A stretch of 9,044 nucleotides of DNA, from positions 1 to 9,044 of the forward strand of contig JAUXHY010000029.1 of the NCBI GenBank assembly GCA_030621275.1, read 5' to 3'. Made by a program: the position numbers and the translations under genes. Positions 1-6,857 of this stretch are shown piece by piece. Under the pieces are notes generated by a model that was not told the origin of the DNA, did not search any database, and saw nothing but the letters and a program-made list of their open reading frames with translations. The stretch is from a bacterium (GTDB lineage Bacteria; Fidelibacterota; Marinisomatia; Marinisomatales; JAHJCW01). Position 1 is the stretch's first letter; each line of letters begins with the position of its first letter.

Positions 1-905
1 ATAACAAGATACGCACCGCTTTTCAGTCTTGCAATAGGACTCATTAATTTTGAGATCTCAGCTTCAATGCCCATGCTCTCGAAAAGTGGAGATTTAATTT
101 TATATAATTGAAGTCTTTCGCTTAGATTAGGTGAAACGTCTTCTAAATATTTATGTAATTTATTATATAATTTTTTTGAATCGATTGTTATCTTACCAAC
201 ATCGGTTGTAAGTAAATCTCGTATGACACTTGAAGCAGTTTCAAGATCTTCATAGATTAAAGCGGGAGCATCAGTATTCTTTGCTTTCTTTTCTAATTTA
301 CGCCAATGTGTAATAAGCATTTCATAATCATTCGTGATTTGCTCTTCACTTTTGCCTTCAGCAACAGTTCGAATTATCAATCCAAAATCTTTATTGCGCA
401 ATTTATTTGCGACTTTTTTGAGACGTCGGCGTTCGTATTTATCCCAAAGTTTTTTGGATATTCCTATATAATTAACATTAGGAACCAAAACTAATAATCG
501 ACCGGGAATAGCAATTTCAGTTGTTACACGTGGACCTTTATTTGCGAAGGGTTCCTTTATTATTTGGACGAATATTTCTTGTCCTGTATGGAGATCTACT
601 TCGATATTACCGTTATCGGAATGCTTGTTATTATTTCGTTTTGAATCATCACGATCAACGCCAGCCAACAGAAATTCACCGTTATGAATTTCGGAAAAGG
701 GTAAAAAGGCATTTATTCCATAACCAATGTCAACAAATGCTGCTTGCATACCTGGGATAACATTTTCTACTTTGCCTTTGTAAATATTACTAACCATCCG
801 TTGCTGTCCCTGTTTTTCAACATAAACTTCAACTAAACGGTCTTCTTCAAGAATAGCAATTCGGGTTTCCCCCATGCTCTCATTTATAATAATTTCTTTC
901 TTCAT
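1..905 (-). CDS. rng: Ribonuclease E/G family protein (RNase G), N-terminal part, cut by window edge
   Basis: This is the N-terminal 301 residues of a single-strand-specific endoribonuclease that matures rRNA and turns over mRNA in the cytoplasm. It begins MKKEIIINES and carries an S1 RNA-binding domain at about residues 36-125, including NIYKGKVENVIPGMQAAFVD and a FLPF segment. A polar insertion at about residues 81-105 (DRDDSKRNNN...) splits the S1 domain, as I remember for Bacteroidota RNase G. The motif GLIIRT at residues 165-170 holds the Arg-Thr pair that forms the 5'-monophosphate sensor in E. coli RNase E. The reading ends at SPIARLKSGAYLV, just before the DNase I-like catalytic subdomain, so the metal-binding aspartates and the zinc-link lie outside the window. 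The start ATG (903-905) follows a good GGTGGAG ribosome binding site. The gene is divergent from metH. RNase G is preferred over RNase E because no long C-terminal scaffold can be seen, but that part is missing. Confidence 0.93.
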   Translation of the reverse strand, partial: MKKEIIINESMGETRIAILEEDRLVEVYVEKQGQQRMVSNIYKGKVENVIPGMQAAFVDIGYGINAFLPFSEIHNGEFLLAGVDRDDSKRNNNKHSDNGNIEVDLHTGQEIFVQIIKEPFANKGPRVTTEIAIPGRLLVLVPNVNYIGISKKLWDKYERRRLKKVANKLRNKDFGLIIRTVAEGKSEEQITNDYEMLITHWRKLEKKAKNTDAPALIYEDLETASSVIRDLLTTDVGKITIDSKKLYNKLHKYLEDVSPNLSERLQLYKIKSPLFESMGIEAEISKLMSPIARLKSGAYLV

Positions 906-907
906 TA

Positions 908-914
908 CTCCACC
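908..914 (-). promoter_or_regulatory. Ribosome binding site of rng
   Basis: GGTGGAG on the minus strand, with two bases (TA) between it and the ATG at 905-903. It settles the start of rng: the protein then begins exactly at the conserved KKEIIIN segment. Confidence 0.7.
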
Positions 915-955
915 TTTTACAACTGCATATTTTATATACAGGTTTAATACAATTG

Positions 956-961
956 ATTATA
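956..961 (-). promoter_or_regulatory. Candidate -10 element for rng
   Basis: The minus strand reads TATAAT, about 50 bases before the rng start codon, which would give a leader of roughly 45 nt. No good -35 hexamer lies 17 bases further upstream (TATTTA at 984-979), and no TAnnTTTG Bacteroidota-type element was found here. In DNA this AT-rich, a TATAAT can occur by chance, so this is weak. Confidence 0.25.
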
Positions 962-1140
962 TACCAACTGCTCCGCGATAAATAGTTATCCGGATTACGC
1001 ATTTATTTTTTGGGAAGAAAGAAACGAAGGAAGGTAAAAAAATTTTGTATTTTAAAAAAATGTTTCAAATATCGGCAAAAAAAATAAACTTATTAGTCCT
1101 TCAAGCCTTTCTAACCCTGTCCGAAAATACAAGCTATTGA

Positions 1141-1159
1141 AATTTTCATCAAGAAAATT
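1141..1159. repeat. Small perfect inverted repeat upstream of metH
   Basis: AATTTTC (1141-1147) and GAAAATT (1153-1159) are perfect reverse complements around a 5-base centre, ATCAA. The repeat lies about 40-60 bases before the presumed metH transcription start, where an activator or repressor could bind. Its AT-rich arms in AT-rich DNA make chance occurrence quite possible. Confidence 0.3.
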
Positions 1160-1180
1160 ATTAGTTATGTTTTGATATAG

Positions 1181-1186
1181 TATGAT
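1181..1186 (+). promoter_or_regulatory. Candidate -10 element for metH leader
   Basis: TATGAT lies so that transcription would start near 1193, about 14 bases before the first pairing of the SAM-II aptamer at 1207. No matching -35 is visible at the right distance. An alternative near-match to the Bacteroidota -7 element, TATGTTTTG at 1166-1174, has one extra T. Only the position supports this call. Confidence 0.25.
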
Positions 1187-1204
1187 TAAATTCCATTTGA
1201 TTAT

Positions 1205-1262
1205 TGTGTCGTGATTTGTGCTTGATTGCCGCGACAGTAAAAAAAGAGCTAAAATGGCAAGG
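1205..1262 (+). ncRNA. SAM-II riboswitch aptamer in the metH leader
   Basis: This leader RNA is predicted to bind S-adenosylmethionine and regulate metH. Stem P1 is TGTCGT (1207-1212) with GCGACA (1231-1236), five Watson-Crick pairs plus one inner U-G. The 18-base loop contains GATTT (1213-1217) and ATTGC (1225-1229), both hallmarks of SAM-II. After P1 come exactly ten bases and then AGCTAAA (1247-1253), the most conserved SAM-II block. The pseudoknot can form from GC (1228-1229) with GC (1248-1249), TT with AA, and CTTG (1221-1224) with CAAG (1258-1261). Compared from memory with the Sargasso Sea SAM-II sequence, P1 length, loop layout and the ten-base spacer all agree; only about four bases are added before the final AAGG. 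The downstream gene, a methionine synthase, is a logical target. A covariance-model score is not available here. Confidence 0.85.
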
Positions 1263-1269
1263 AATTGCC
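1256..1269 (+). promoter_or_regulatory. Anti-terminator / anti-sequestor hairpin of the metH riboswitch
   Basis: GGCAA (1256-1260) pairs perfectly with TTGCC (1265-1269) around a GGAA tetraloop. Its left arm shares bases 1258-1260 with the aptamer pseudoknot helix, and its right arm shares CC (1268-1269) with the next hairpin. It therefore cannot coexist with either one. This is the arrangement expected of a switch: without SAM this hairpin forms and metH is on. The logic is inferred from pairing only. Confidence 0.6.
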
Positions 1270-1290
1270 TCGTTTAGCACGAGGTTTTTT
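1268..1290 (+). terminator. Terminator-like hairpin that also hides the metH ribosome binding site
   Basis: CCTCGT (1268-1273) pairs perfectly with ACGAGG (1279-1284) around the loop TTAGC, followed at once by six T residues (1285-1290), the form of an intrinsic terminator. The right arm contains GAGG (1281-1284), the only good SD for the metH ATG at 1294 (spacing 9). The same hairpin could therefore stop transcription, block ribosome binding, or both. With SAM bound, the pseudoknot would occupy 1258-1261, free CC (1268-1269), and let this hairpin form. Confidence 0.65.
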
Positions 1291-1293
1291 ATT

Positions 1294-4200
1294 ATGAATA
1301 ATATAAATGAAATAGCAAAAAATAGAATCTTAATATTAGACGGTGCCATGGGTACAATGGTTCAATCTTATGGACTAAGTGAAGCAGATTTTCGCGGTAA
1401 ACGATTTCAATCGCATGCAATTGATTTAAAAGGGAACAATGATATACTTTCTTTAACTAAACCGGAAATTATCGAACAAATTCATTCTAAATATCTTCGA
1501 GCAGGTTCTGATCTAATATCAACAAATACTTTTAATGCAACAAAGATTTCTCAAGCTGATTATGGAACTGAATTATTTATTACAGAAATAAATTATGAAG
1601 CGGCTAAAATCGCGAGAGAAATTGCAGATAAGTTTACCGAAATTACTCCTCAAAAACCTCGCTTTGTAGTCGGTGTGCTTGGACCGACAAATAAAACAGC
1701 TTCAATGTCAGCCGATGTGAGTGATCCGGGAGCTCGGAATATTTCTTTTGATGAATTGATTGTAGCTTATTCCGAAGCTGTAAAAGCATTGATTGATGGC
1801 GGCGTTGATTTATTAATGGTAGAAACAATATTTGACACGTTAAACGCTAAAGCTGCATTATTTGCTATACAATCAGTATTTGATGAAATTGGTAAAAACA
1901 TACCTGTTATGGTTTCCGGGACAATTACTGATACTAGTGGCAGAACTTTATCAGGTCAGACATTAGATGCTTTTTATTATTCAATAAATCACTTTCCATT
2001 ATTCTCGGTTGGATTAAATTGCGCATTTGGTGCTGAACAACTACGACCGCATATCGCAGAATTATCGTATATAAGTAATAACTTTGTAAGCTTTCATCCT
2101 AATGCCGGTTTACCTAATGAATTAGGTGAATACGATGAATCACCGGAACATATGGCAAGGATTGTCGGTGAAGTTGCCGAAAGAAGATTGGTGAATATTG
2201 TGGGGGGATGTTGCGGCTCAACACCGGAACACATTGAAGCAATTGCAGAAGTAGTAAAAAAAATTCAACCACGCAAAATTGAAAAAAAGAAAAATTATCT
2301 TTTTTTAAGCGGATTAGAATCCACAATCATAAGAGATAATTCATTATTTATTAATGTTGGTGAAAGAACTAATGTTTCCGGTTCAGCAAAATTTCGTCGT
2401 TTAATAAAAGAAGAAGACTATGGTGAAGCCTTGAGCGTAGCGCGCCATCAAATTGACGGCGGCGCACAAATCATTGACATCAATATGGATGATGCAATGT
2501 TGGATTCTGTACCGGCAATGGAGAAATTCCTGCGCCTTATCGCCGCCGAACCGGATATTGCGCGCGTACCAATTATGTTGGATTCATCGGATTGGAATGT
2601 GTTGGAAACCGGCTTGAAAAATATGCAAGGCAAGGGAATTGTCAATAGTATTAGTTTGAAAGAAGGTGAGGTAGAATTTGTTGCACACGCTAATTTGGTT
2701 CGTAAATACGGTGCTGCTGTAATCGTGATGGCATTTGACGAAGACGGTCAAGCCGATAGCTTCGATCGTAAAATGGAAATTATAGAGCGTAGCTACAAAA
2801 TCCTTACTGATAAAGTTGGTTTTCCGCCGGAAGACATTATTTTCGATCCGAATATTTTTGCCGTAGCTACCGGAATTGAGGAACACAATAATTACGCTGT
2901 CGATTACCTTAACGTTTGTCGCGCAATTAAGGAAAAATTCCCCGGCTGTTTGGTGAGCGGAGGTGTGAGCAATCTGTCATTTTCTTTCCGTGGAAATAAC
3001 ACAATTCGTGAGGCAATGCATTCGGTTTTCCTCTATCATGCCGTGCAAGCCGGAATGGATATGGGCATCGTGAATGCCGGTCAGTTGGTTGTGTACGATG
3101 ACATTCCTGACGAATTACGCAGCGCGGTTGAAGATGTTATTCTAAATCGCCGCAGCGATGCGACTGACCGTTTATTGACAATCGCAGATAAATATAAAGG
3201 TATTAAAAAGGTTGAAGTTGCGGAGCAAGAATGGCGAAGTGAATCTGTTGAAAAACGAATTGACCACGCTTTGGTTGAGGGAATTGCTGATTTCATTATT
3301 GATGACATCGAAGAAATACGGCAGAGCGTTGATGATCCGGTAAAAATTATTGAGGGTCCGTTAATGGATGGGATGAACCGCGTCGGCGATTTGTTTGGCT
3401 CCGGAAAAATGTTTTTACCGCAAGTGGTAAAAAGTGCGCGTGTGATGAAGAAAGCCGTCGCTTATTTGGAACCATTTATTGATGCATCACAAGCTGATTC
3501 CGCCGGTTTGAAGGTAAAACCAAAAATCGTTTTGGCAACCGTGAAGGGTGATGTACACGACATCGGGAAAAATATTGTATCGATAATTTTGCAGTGCAAT
3601 AATATCGAAATTATTGACTTGGGCGTGATGGTTCCGACGGAGAAAATCATCGCAACTGCGAAAGAAGTTGGCGCACAAATGATTGGATTGAGCGGATTGA
3701 TAACGCCATCGCTTGCGGAAATGGAACACGTGGCAGCCGAAATGCAGCGGCAAGGATTTACAATTCCACTGTTGATCGGCGGGGCGACGACATCGCAATT
3801 GCATACGGCGGTGAAAATTGCGCCTAACTACGGGAACGTGGTGATTTACGTGCCGGATGCATCACGGAGCGTGCCGGTGGTGTCCGATTTATTGAGTGCA
3901 ACGCGGCGCGGCAGATTTATGGAAATCTTGCGGGAAAAACAGCAAGAAGTGCGCAAAAATTATGCTGAACGCAAGAAACATGCCGCGCTATTATCACTTG
4001 AAGCGGCGCGCAAAAATAAATTTAATATTGATGCTGATTACACGCCGCCCGTTCCAAAATTTACCGGAATTAAAGTTTTTGATGATTATTCGATTGCTGA
4101 ATTAACTGAATATATTGATTGGACACCGTTCTTTTCGGCTTGGGAATTGAAAGGAAAATATCCTGATATTTTGGATAGTCCGAAATTTGGCAAACAAGCC

Positions 4201-4956
4201 CAAAAATTATTTAATGATGCACAGATTATGTTGAAAAAAATATCTGACGAAAAATTATTGCAGGCAAAAGGTGTTTTTGGTGTTTTTCCTGCCGTTTCGG
4301 CAGGTGATGATATTGAGGTTTTTTCCGATGAATCAAACAAAAATGTTTTAGTAAGATTGCATCATCTACGTCAGCAAGTCAGTAAATCCGCAGGAAAACC
4401 AAATTATTGTTTATCTGATTTTATTGCTCCCAAAACATCGGGTAAAAATGATTGGATTGGCGCATTTGCTGTTACCGCCGGTATCGGCGTGAAACAATTA
4501 GTTAAAGAGTACAAAAAACAAAATGATGATTATTCTGCTATTATGGTAAAAGCAATTGCTGATAGATTAGCCGAAGCATTTGCTGAACAGTTACACCAAA
4601 AAGTGCGCAGAGAATTTTGGGTTTACGATTTGGACGAAGATTTATCAAATAATGATTTGGTTAAAGAAAAATATGTTGGTATCCGATCTGCACCGGGTTA
4701 TCCGGCTTGCCCTGACCATTCCGAAAAGCAAAAGATATGGGATTTGTTAGACGTTGAAAAACATACCGGAATTACATTAACGGAAAGCTTTGCGATGTAT
4801 CCGGCAGCATCAGTGAGCGGGTGGTATTTTGCGCATCCTGAAGCGCAATATTTTAGCATAGGGAAAATGACAAAAGAGCAAATTGCAGATTATGCTAAGC
4901 GTAAGGGGAGTAAGGAAAAAATAATAGGAAAGTTTATTGGTAGATTGGTGGAATAG
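1294..4956 (+). CDS. metH: Cobalamin-dependent methionine synthase (5-methyltetrahydrofolate--homocysteine methyltransferase)
   Basis: This cytoplasmic enzyme transfers a methyl group from 5-methyl-tetrahydrofolate through cobalamin to homocysteine, giving methionine. It has 1220 residues, close to the 1227 of E. coli MetH, and all four modules are present in order. The homocysteine domain (about 1-325) has zinc ligands Cys243 (GLNCAFG) and Cys306-Cys307 (GGCCGS). The pterin-binding domain (about 350-620) starts at [13 protein letters not shown]. The cobalamin cap and Rossmann domains (about 650-880) hold DVHDIG at 753-758, with His755 as the expected lower cobalt ligand. The AdoMet reactivation domain (about 920-1220) has DWTPFF at 942-947 and [12 protein letters not shown] at 1131-1142. 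The ATG at 1294 is chosen over an in-frame TTG at 1204 because it has GAGG nine bases upstream and the TTG extension would translate the riboswitch. The gene stands alone behind its SAM-II leader, with no clear terminator after it. Bases from about 2430 to 4060 are much richer in GC than the two ends. Confidence 0.97.
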   Translation: MNNINEIAKNRILILDGAMGTMVQSYGLSEADFRGKRFQSHAIDLKGNNDILSLTKPEIIEQIHSKYLRAGSDLISTNTFNATKISQADYGTELFITEINYEAAKIAREIADKFTEITPQKPRFVVGVLGPTNKTASMSADVSDPGARNISFDELIVAYSEAVKALIDGGVDLLMVETIFDTLNAKAALFAIQSVFDEIGKNIPVMVSGTITDTSGRTLSGQTLDAFYYSINHFPLFSVGLNCAFGAEQLRPHIAELSYISNNFVSFHPNAGLPNELGEYDESPEHMARIVGEVAERRLVNIVGGCCGSTPEHIEAIAEVVKKIQPRKIEKKKNYLFLSGLESTIIRDNSLFINVGERTNVSGSAKFRRLIKEEDYGEALSVARHQIDGGAQIIDINMDDAMLDSVPAMEKFLRLIAAEPDIARVPIMLDSSDWNVLETGLKNMQGKGIVNSISLKEGEVEFVAHANLVRKYGAAVIVMAFDEDGQADSFDRKMEIIERSYKILTDKVGFPPEDIIFDPNIFAVATGIEEHNNYAVDYLNVCRAIKEKFPGCLVSGGVSNLSFSFRGNNTIREAMHSVFLYHAVQAGMDMGIVNAGQLVVYDDIPDELRSAVEDVILNRRSDATDRLLTIADKYKGIKKVEVAEQEWRSESVEKRIDHALVEGIADFIIDDIEEIRQSVDDPVKIIEGPLMDGMNRVGDLFGSGKMFLPQVVKSARVMKKAVAYLEPFIDASQADSAGLKVKPKIVLATVKGDVHDIGKNIVSIILQCNNIEIIDLGVMVPTEKIIATAKEVGAQMIGLSGLITPSLAEMEHVAAEMQRQGFTIPLLIGGATTSQLHTAVKIAPNYGNVVIYVPDASRSVPVVSDLLSATRRGRFMEILREKQQEVRKNYAERKKHAALLSLEAARKNKFNIDADYTPPVPKFTGIKVFDDYSIAELTEYIDWTPFFSAWELKGKYPDILDSPKFGKQAQKLFNDAQIMLKKISDEKLLQAKGVFGVFPAVSAGDDIEVFSDESNKNVLVRLHHLRQQVSKSAGKPNYCLSDFIAPKTSGKNDWIGAFAVTAGIGVKQLVKEYKKQNDDYSAIMVKAIADRLAEAFAEQLHQKVRREFWVYDLDEDLSNNDLVKEKYVGIRSAPGYPACPDHSEKQKIWDLLDVEKHTGITLTESFAMYPAASVSGWYFAHPEAQYFSIGKMTKEQIADYAKRKGSKEKIIGKFIGRLVE

Positions 4957-5057
4957 TAGAGAAATGTCAAATTTCAAATGTTGTGTAATAAATGCTAACT
5001 ATAAATTGCACAAATTTTAGTTTATAAATAATTAGTTTAAAATTTTACAAAAAGAAT

Positions 5058-5090
5058 CTTGACATTAATTCCCTCATATTAATAACTTTG
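5058..5090 (+). promoter_or_regulatory. Bacteroidota-type promoter for the membrane protein/regulator unit
   Basis: TTG (5059-5061, within CTTGACA) and TAACTTTG (5083-5090) are separated by 21 bases. This matches the Bacteroidota vegetative sigma consensus TTG-N(19-21)-TAnnTTTG at every fixed position. Transcription would begin near 5097, leaving a leader of about 27 nt before the ATG at 5124. TTGACA is also a perfect sigma-70 -35 hexamer, but no good -10 lies at 16-18 bases. Confidence 0.65.
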
Positions 5091-5101
5091 TGTTACAAAG
5101 T
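5085..5101. promoter_or_regulatory. Operator-like inverted repeat overlapping the promoter
   Basis: ACTTTG (5085-5090) and CAAAGT (5096-5101) are perfect reverse complements around TGTTA. The left arm is part of the -7 element TAACTTTG and the right arm covers the predicted transcription start, so a bound protein would block RNA polymerase. The winged-helix regulator encoded by the second gene of the unit is the natural candidate, giving autorepression. Binding is inferred, not shown. Confidence 0.6.
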
Positions 5102-5111
5102 ACTCTGAAAA

Positions 5112-5117
5112 AAGGAG
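5112..5117 (+). promoter_or_regulatory. Strong ribosome binding site of the membrane protein gene
   Basis: AAGGAG with six bases before the ATG at 5124. It is the clearest SD in the window and fixes this start. Confidence 0.8.
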
Positions 5118-5123
5118 AAAATA

Positions 5124-5726
5124 ATGAATAGTACAAAACAAAATGAAGTTAATGATAACTTAAATGTTATTAAATCAATGATTGAAAAGACAAGAACCGA
5201 TGCAGAGGAATCCGGTTCGATATTTATTTTATGGGGATGGTTAGTGATCGCTGCAACAATATTAACCTATTTCTTTGTCTATAAAGAATGGTTTGACCGC
5301 ATCGGATATATTTGGTTTATATTAATGAGTCTTGGTGTCATAGGTATGATTTATATTGTGAAAAAAAGAACTAAAAAAGAGAAAGTAAAGTCATATTCAA
5401 GTGTAGCGCTCACAAATTTATGGATTTCCTGTGGCGTATCATTCCTAATAATATCATTTTTGGGTATTCCGTTAAAGGTAGTTCCGCTTGAATCACTCAA
5501 TATTATTATGGCTGTTATTGCAGGAATTGGACTGTTTACGACTGGCGGTATTTTAGAATGGAATATGTTAAGAATTGGTGGACTAATTTGGTGGGTTGCC
5601 GCGATAATAATGATGTTTACACATTGGTATTTTCATACTTTAATTTTCGCAATAGCGATTATTCCGGGCTACTTGGTTCCGGGCTATGCGCTGAACAGAA
5701 AATACAAAAATAGTCAAAATGCATAA
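5124..5726 (+). CDS. Conserved six-helix inner-membrane protein of unknown function
   Basis: This 200-residue protein has no recognised catalytic motif. An N-terminal cytoplasmic segment contains LNVIKSMIEKTRTDAEESG, followed by about six hydrophobic helices at residues 33-52, 60-79, 93-114, 123-143, 149-167 and 171-190, with basic tails KKRTKKEKVK (80-89) and NRKYKN (191-196). There is no cleavable signal peptide. The start of helix 1, LWGWLV, after an MIEKxR/K-type segment resembles a family of uncharacterised membrane proteins that I remember from Bacteroidota genomes, often beside small regulators. It has its own promoter, operator-like repeat and strong ribosome binding site. Its last 8 bases overlap the start of the winged-helix gene, so the two are almost certainly cotranscribed and translationally coupled. 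The function is unknown; a sensor or partner of the regulator is possible but unproven. Confidence 0.85.
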   Translation: MNSTKQNEVNDNLNVIKSMIEKTRTDAEESGSIFILWGWLVIAATILTYFFVYKEWFDRIGYIWFILMSLGVIGMIYIVKKRTKKEKVKSYSSVALTNLWISCGVSFLIISFLGIPLKVVPLESLNIIMAVIAGIGLFTTGGILEWNMLRIGGLIWWVAAIIMMFTHWYFHTLIFAIAIIPGYLVPGYALNRKYKNSQNA

Positions 5727-6009
5727 ATTTGAAACATTAGATCCAATTGTTCACGCACCGGTGCGATTGGCAATTCTTACCGTTTTAATTTCAGTTAAAT
5801 CTGCTGATTTTACTTATTTAAAGGAAGTGACCGAAACGACCGATGGAAATTTGGGTACGCATCTACAAAAGTTAGAAGATGCCGGTTATGTAAAAGTGGA
5901 AAAATCATTTGTCGGGAAAAAACCGAAAACGACTTTGAGTATTACTAAATCCGGACGGAAGGCGTATGAACGATATATAGAGGGAATTACAAAATATTTA
6001 AAAATTTAA
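5719..6009 (+). CDS. Small winged-helix transcriptional regulator
   Basis: This 96-residue protein is a single winged helix-turn-helix domain, like the MarR/ArsR-type one-domain regulators I know as HTH_34 (PF13601). HAPVRLAILTVL (residues 12-23) is the first conserved helix, FTYLKEVTETTDGNLGTHLQKLEDAGYV (31-58) holds the helix-turn-helix with recognition helix at about 43-55, and VEKSFVGKKPKTTLSITKSGRKAY (60-83) forms the wing and closing helix. It has no ligand-binding or metal-binding domain (no cysteine at all), so its input is not evident. It overlaps the membrane protein gene by 8 bases, which suggests translational coupling. The inverted repeat at 5085-5101 is its likely binding site and would make the unit self-regulated. 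Confidence 0.88.
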   Translation: MHKFETLDPIVHAPVRLAILTVLISVKSADFTYLKEVTETTDGNLGTHLQKLEDAGYVKVEKSFVGKKPKTTLSITKSGRKAYERYIEGITKYLKI

Positions 6010-6014
6010 TGTAA

Positions 6015-6043
6015 AATGGTAACCATTATCCTTTAACCGGTTA
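6015..6043. repeat. Two adjacent perfect palindromes before the CysQ-like gene
   Basis: AATGGTAACCATT (6015-6027, centred on A6021) and TAACCGGTTA (6034-6043) are both perfect inverted repeats, six bases apart, in the 60-base gap between the regulator and the CysQ-like gene. They share a TAACC core. They may be operator half-sites for control of the next gene, or a weak hairpin after the preceding unit. No T-run follows, so an intrinsic terminator is unlikely. Confidence 0.4.
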
Positions 6044-6069
6044 TCAAATTATTTGGTACATTTCGCCCT

Positions 6070-6849
6070 ATGGAAAAGGAACTAAAATTAGCAATTGAAG
6101 CCGCACGTGAAGCCGGATCAATCATTATGAATTATTATCAATCAAAATATGAGATTCGTGATAAGAGTTATCATAATCCAGTAACGACAGCTGATCACGC
6201 AGCTGATACATATTTAAAAAATACACTCACGAAAGCATATCCTGAATATGGTTGGCTTTCGGAAGAAACAGTAGATACAAAAGAACGACTTAGTCACTCA
6301 CGCACTTGGGTGGTTGACCCACTTGATGGAACTAAGGAATTTATTGAAGGAGTACCGCATTTTGTAGTAAGTGTAGCTTTAGTTGAAGATGGTGAACCAA
6401 TTATTGGTGTATTATACAATCCCGCAAGTGATGAATTGTTTAGCGCCGCCAAAGGCGATGGCGCATATTTAGATGGTGAACGATTGAGTTGTTCCACAGA
6501 GAAAGATTTTAAGGATATGATCATTTTAAATAGCCGTTCAGAAACGCGAAATGGTTTATGGGAACCTTACTCAACGGATTTTAAAGAACAACGCGCTATC
6601 GGTAGTGTGGCATACAAATTAGGTTTAACATCTGCTGCGAAAGCAGATATTTTTGCATCGCTGCGACCAAAAAATGAATGGGACATTTGTGCCGGACATT
6701 GCATTCTTCGTGAAGCAGGTGGAGAAATGGTAAATTTGGAAGGAAAACCAATTACATATAATAATGAAAAAACATTGATCACTCCAGGTCTGATTGCTTC
6801 GAATGTGGAAATTCTTGATGAATCAATCGATTTATTTAAACAAAAGTAA
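6070..6849 (+). CDS. cysQ: 3'(2'),5'-bisphosphate nucleotidase CysQ-like (inositol monophosphatase superfamily)
   Basis: This is a Mg-dependent, Li-sensitive-type phosphatase of 259 residues, the usual size for CysQ and bacterial IMPases. CysQ converts 3'-phosphoadenosine 5'-phosphate to AMP, removing a toxic by-product of sulfate assimilation. The metal ligands of the superfamily are visible: VTTAD at 38-42, SEE at 64-66 (Glu65-Glu66), DPLDGT at 83-88 (Asp83, Asp86) and EWDICAGH at 203-210 (Asp205). The extended DPLDGTKEFI form is the one typical of CysQ rather than of inositol phosphatases, but inositol- or sugar-phosphate activity cannot be excluded by motif alone. No SD precedes the ATG at 6070. 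TACATTTC at 6057-6064 differs by one base from the Bacteroidota -7 element and would give an almost leaderless mRNA, a weak suggestion. thyX follows 8 bases after its stop, so they probably form an operon. Confidence 0.87.
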   Translation: MEKELKLAIEAAREAGSIIMNYYQSKYEIRDKSYHNPVTTADHAADTYLKNTLTKAYPEYGWLSEETVDTKERLSHSRTWVVDPLDGTKEFIEGVPHFVVSVALVEDGEPIIGVLYNPASDELFSAAKGDGAYLDGERLSCSTEKDFKDMIILNSRSETRNGLWEPYSTDFKEQRAIGSVAYKLGLTSAAKADIFASLRPKNEWDICAGHCILREAGGEMVNLEGKPITYNNEKTLITPGLIASNVEILDESIDLFKQK

Positions 6850-6857
6850 AATTAATT

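Larger units (their letters stand above)
906..1203. other. Divergent intergenic region between rng and metH
   Basis: These 298 bases lie between the rng start and the metH riboswitch. They hold the presumed promoters for both genes but no coding sequence that I can support. The stretch is very AT-rich, with a purine-rich run near 1010-1040 and A/T runs near 1037-1090. Apart from the candidate -10 elements and the small inverted repeat at 1141-1159, I see nothing else in it. Confidence 0.6.

Noticed and set aside
306..760. Two plus-strand reading frames (306-494 and 521-760)
   Set aside because: Both lie opposite the well-supported rng coding sequence and have no family resemblance.
1204..1293. 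In-frame TTG start that would extend MetH by 30 residues
   Set aside because: The extension would translate the SAM-II aptamer and the terminator-like hairpin, has no ribosome binding site, and lies before the normal MetH N-terminus. ATG at 1294 has GAGG at the right distance.
2584..3804. Minus-strand reading frames of up to 105 residues inside metH
   Set aside because: They are antisense shadows of conserved MetH domains, with no promoter or ribosome binding site.
4959..5022. Possible terminator hairpins after metH
   Set aside because: GAAAT/ATTTC (near 4960-4975) and an imperfect AT-rich stem at 4997-5022 (9 of 11 pairs) are weak and neither is followed by a T-run, so no intrinsic terminator is called.
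6057..6064. Bacteroidota -7 promoter element (TACATTTC) for the CysQ-like gene
   Set aside because: It has one mismatch (final G), no TTG at 19-21 bases upstream, and would place the start of transcription on the ATG. Too weak to list as a feature.
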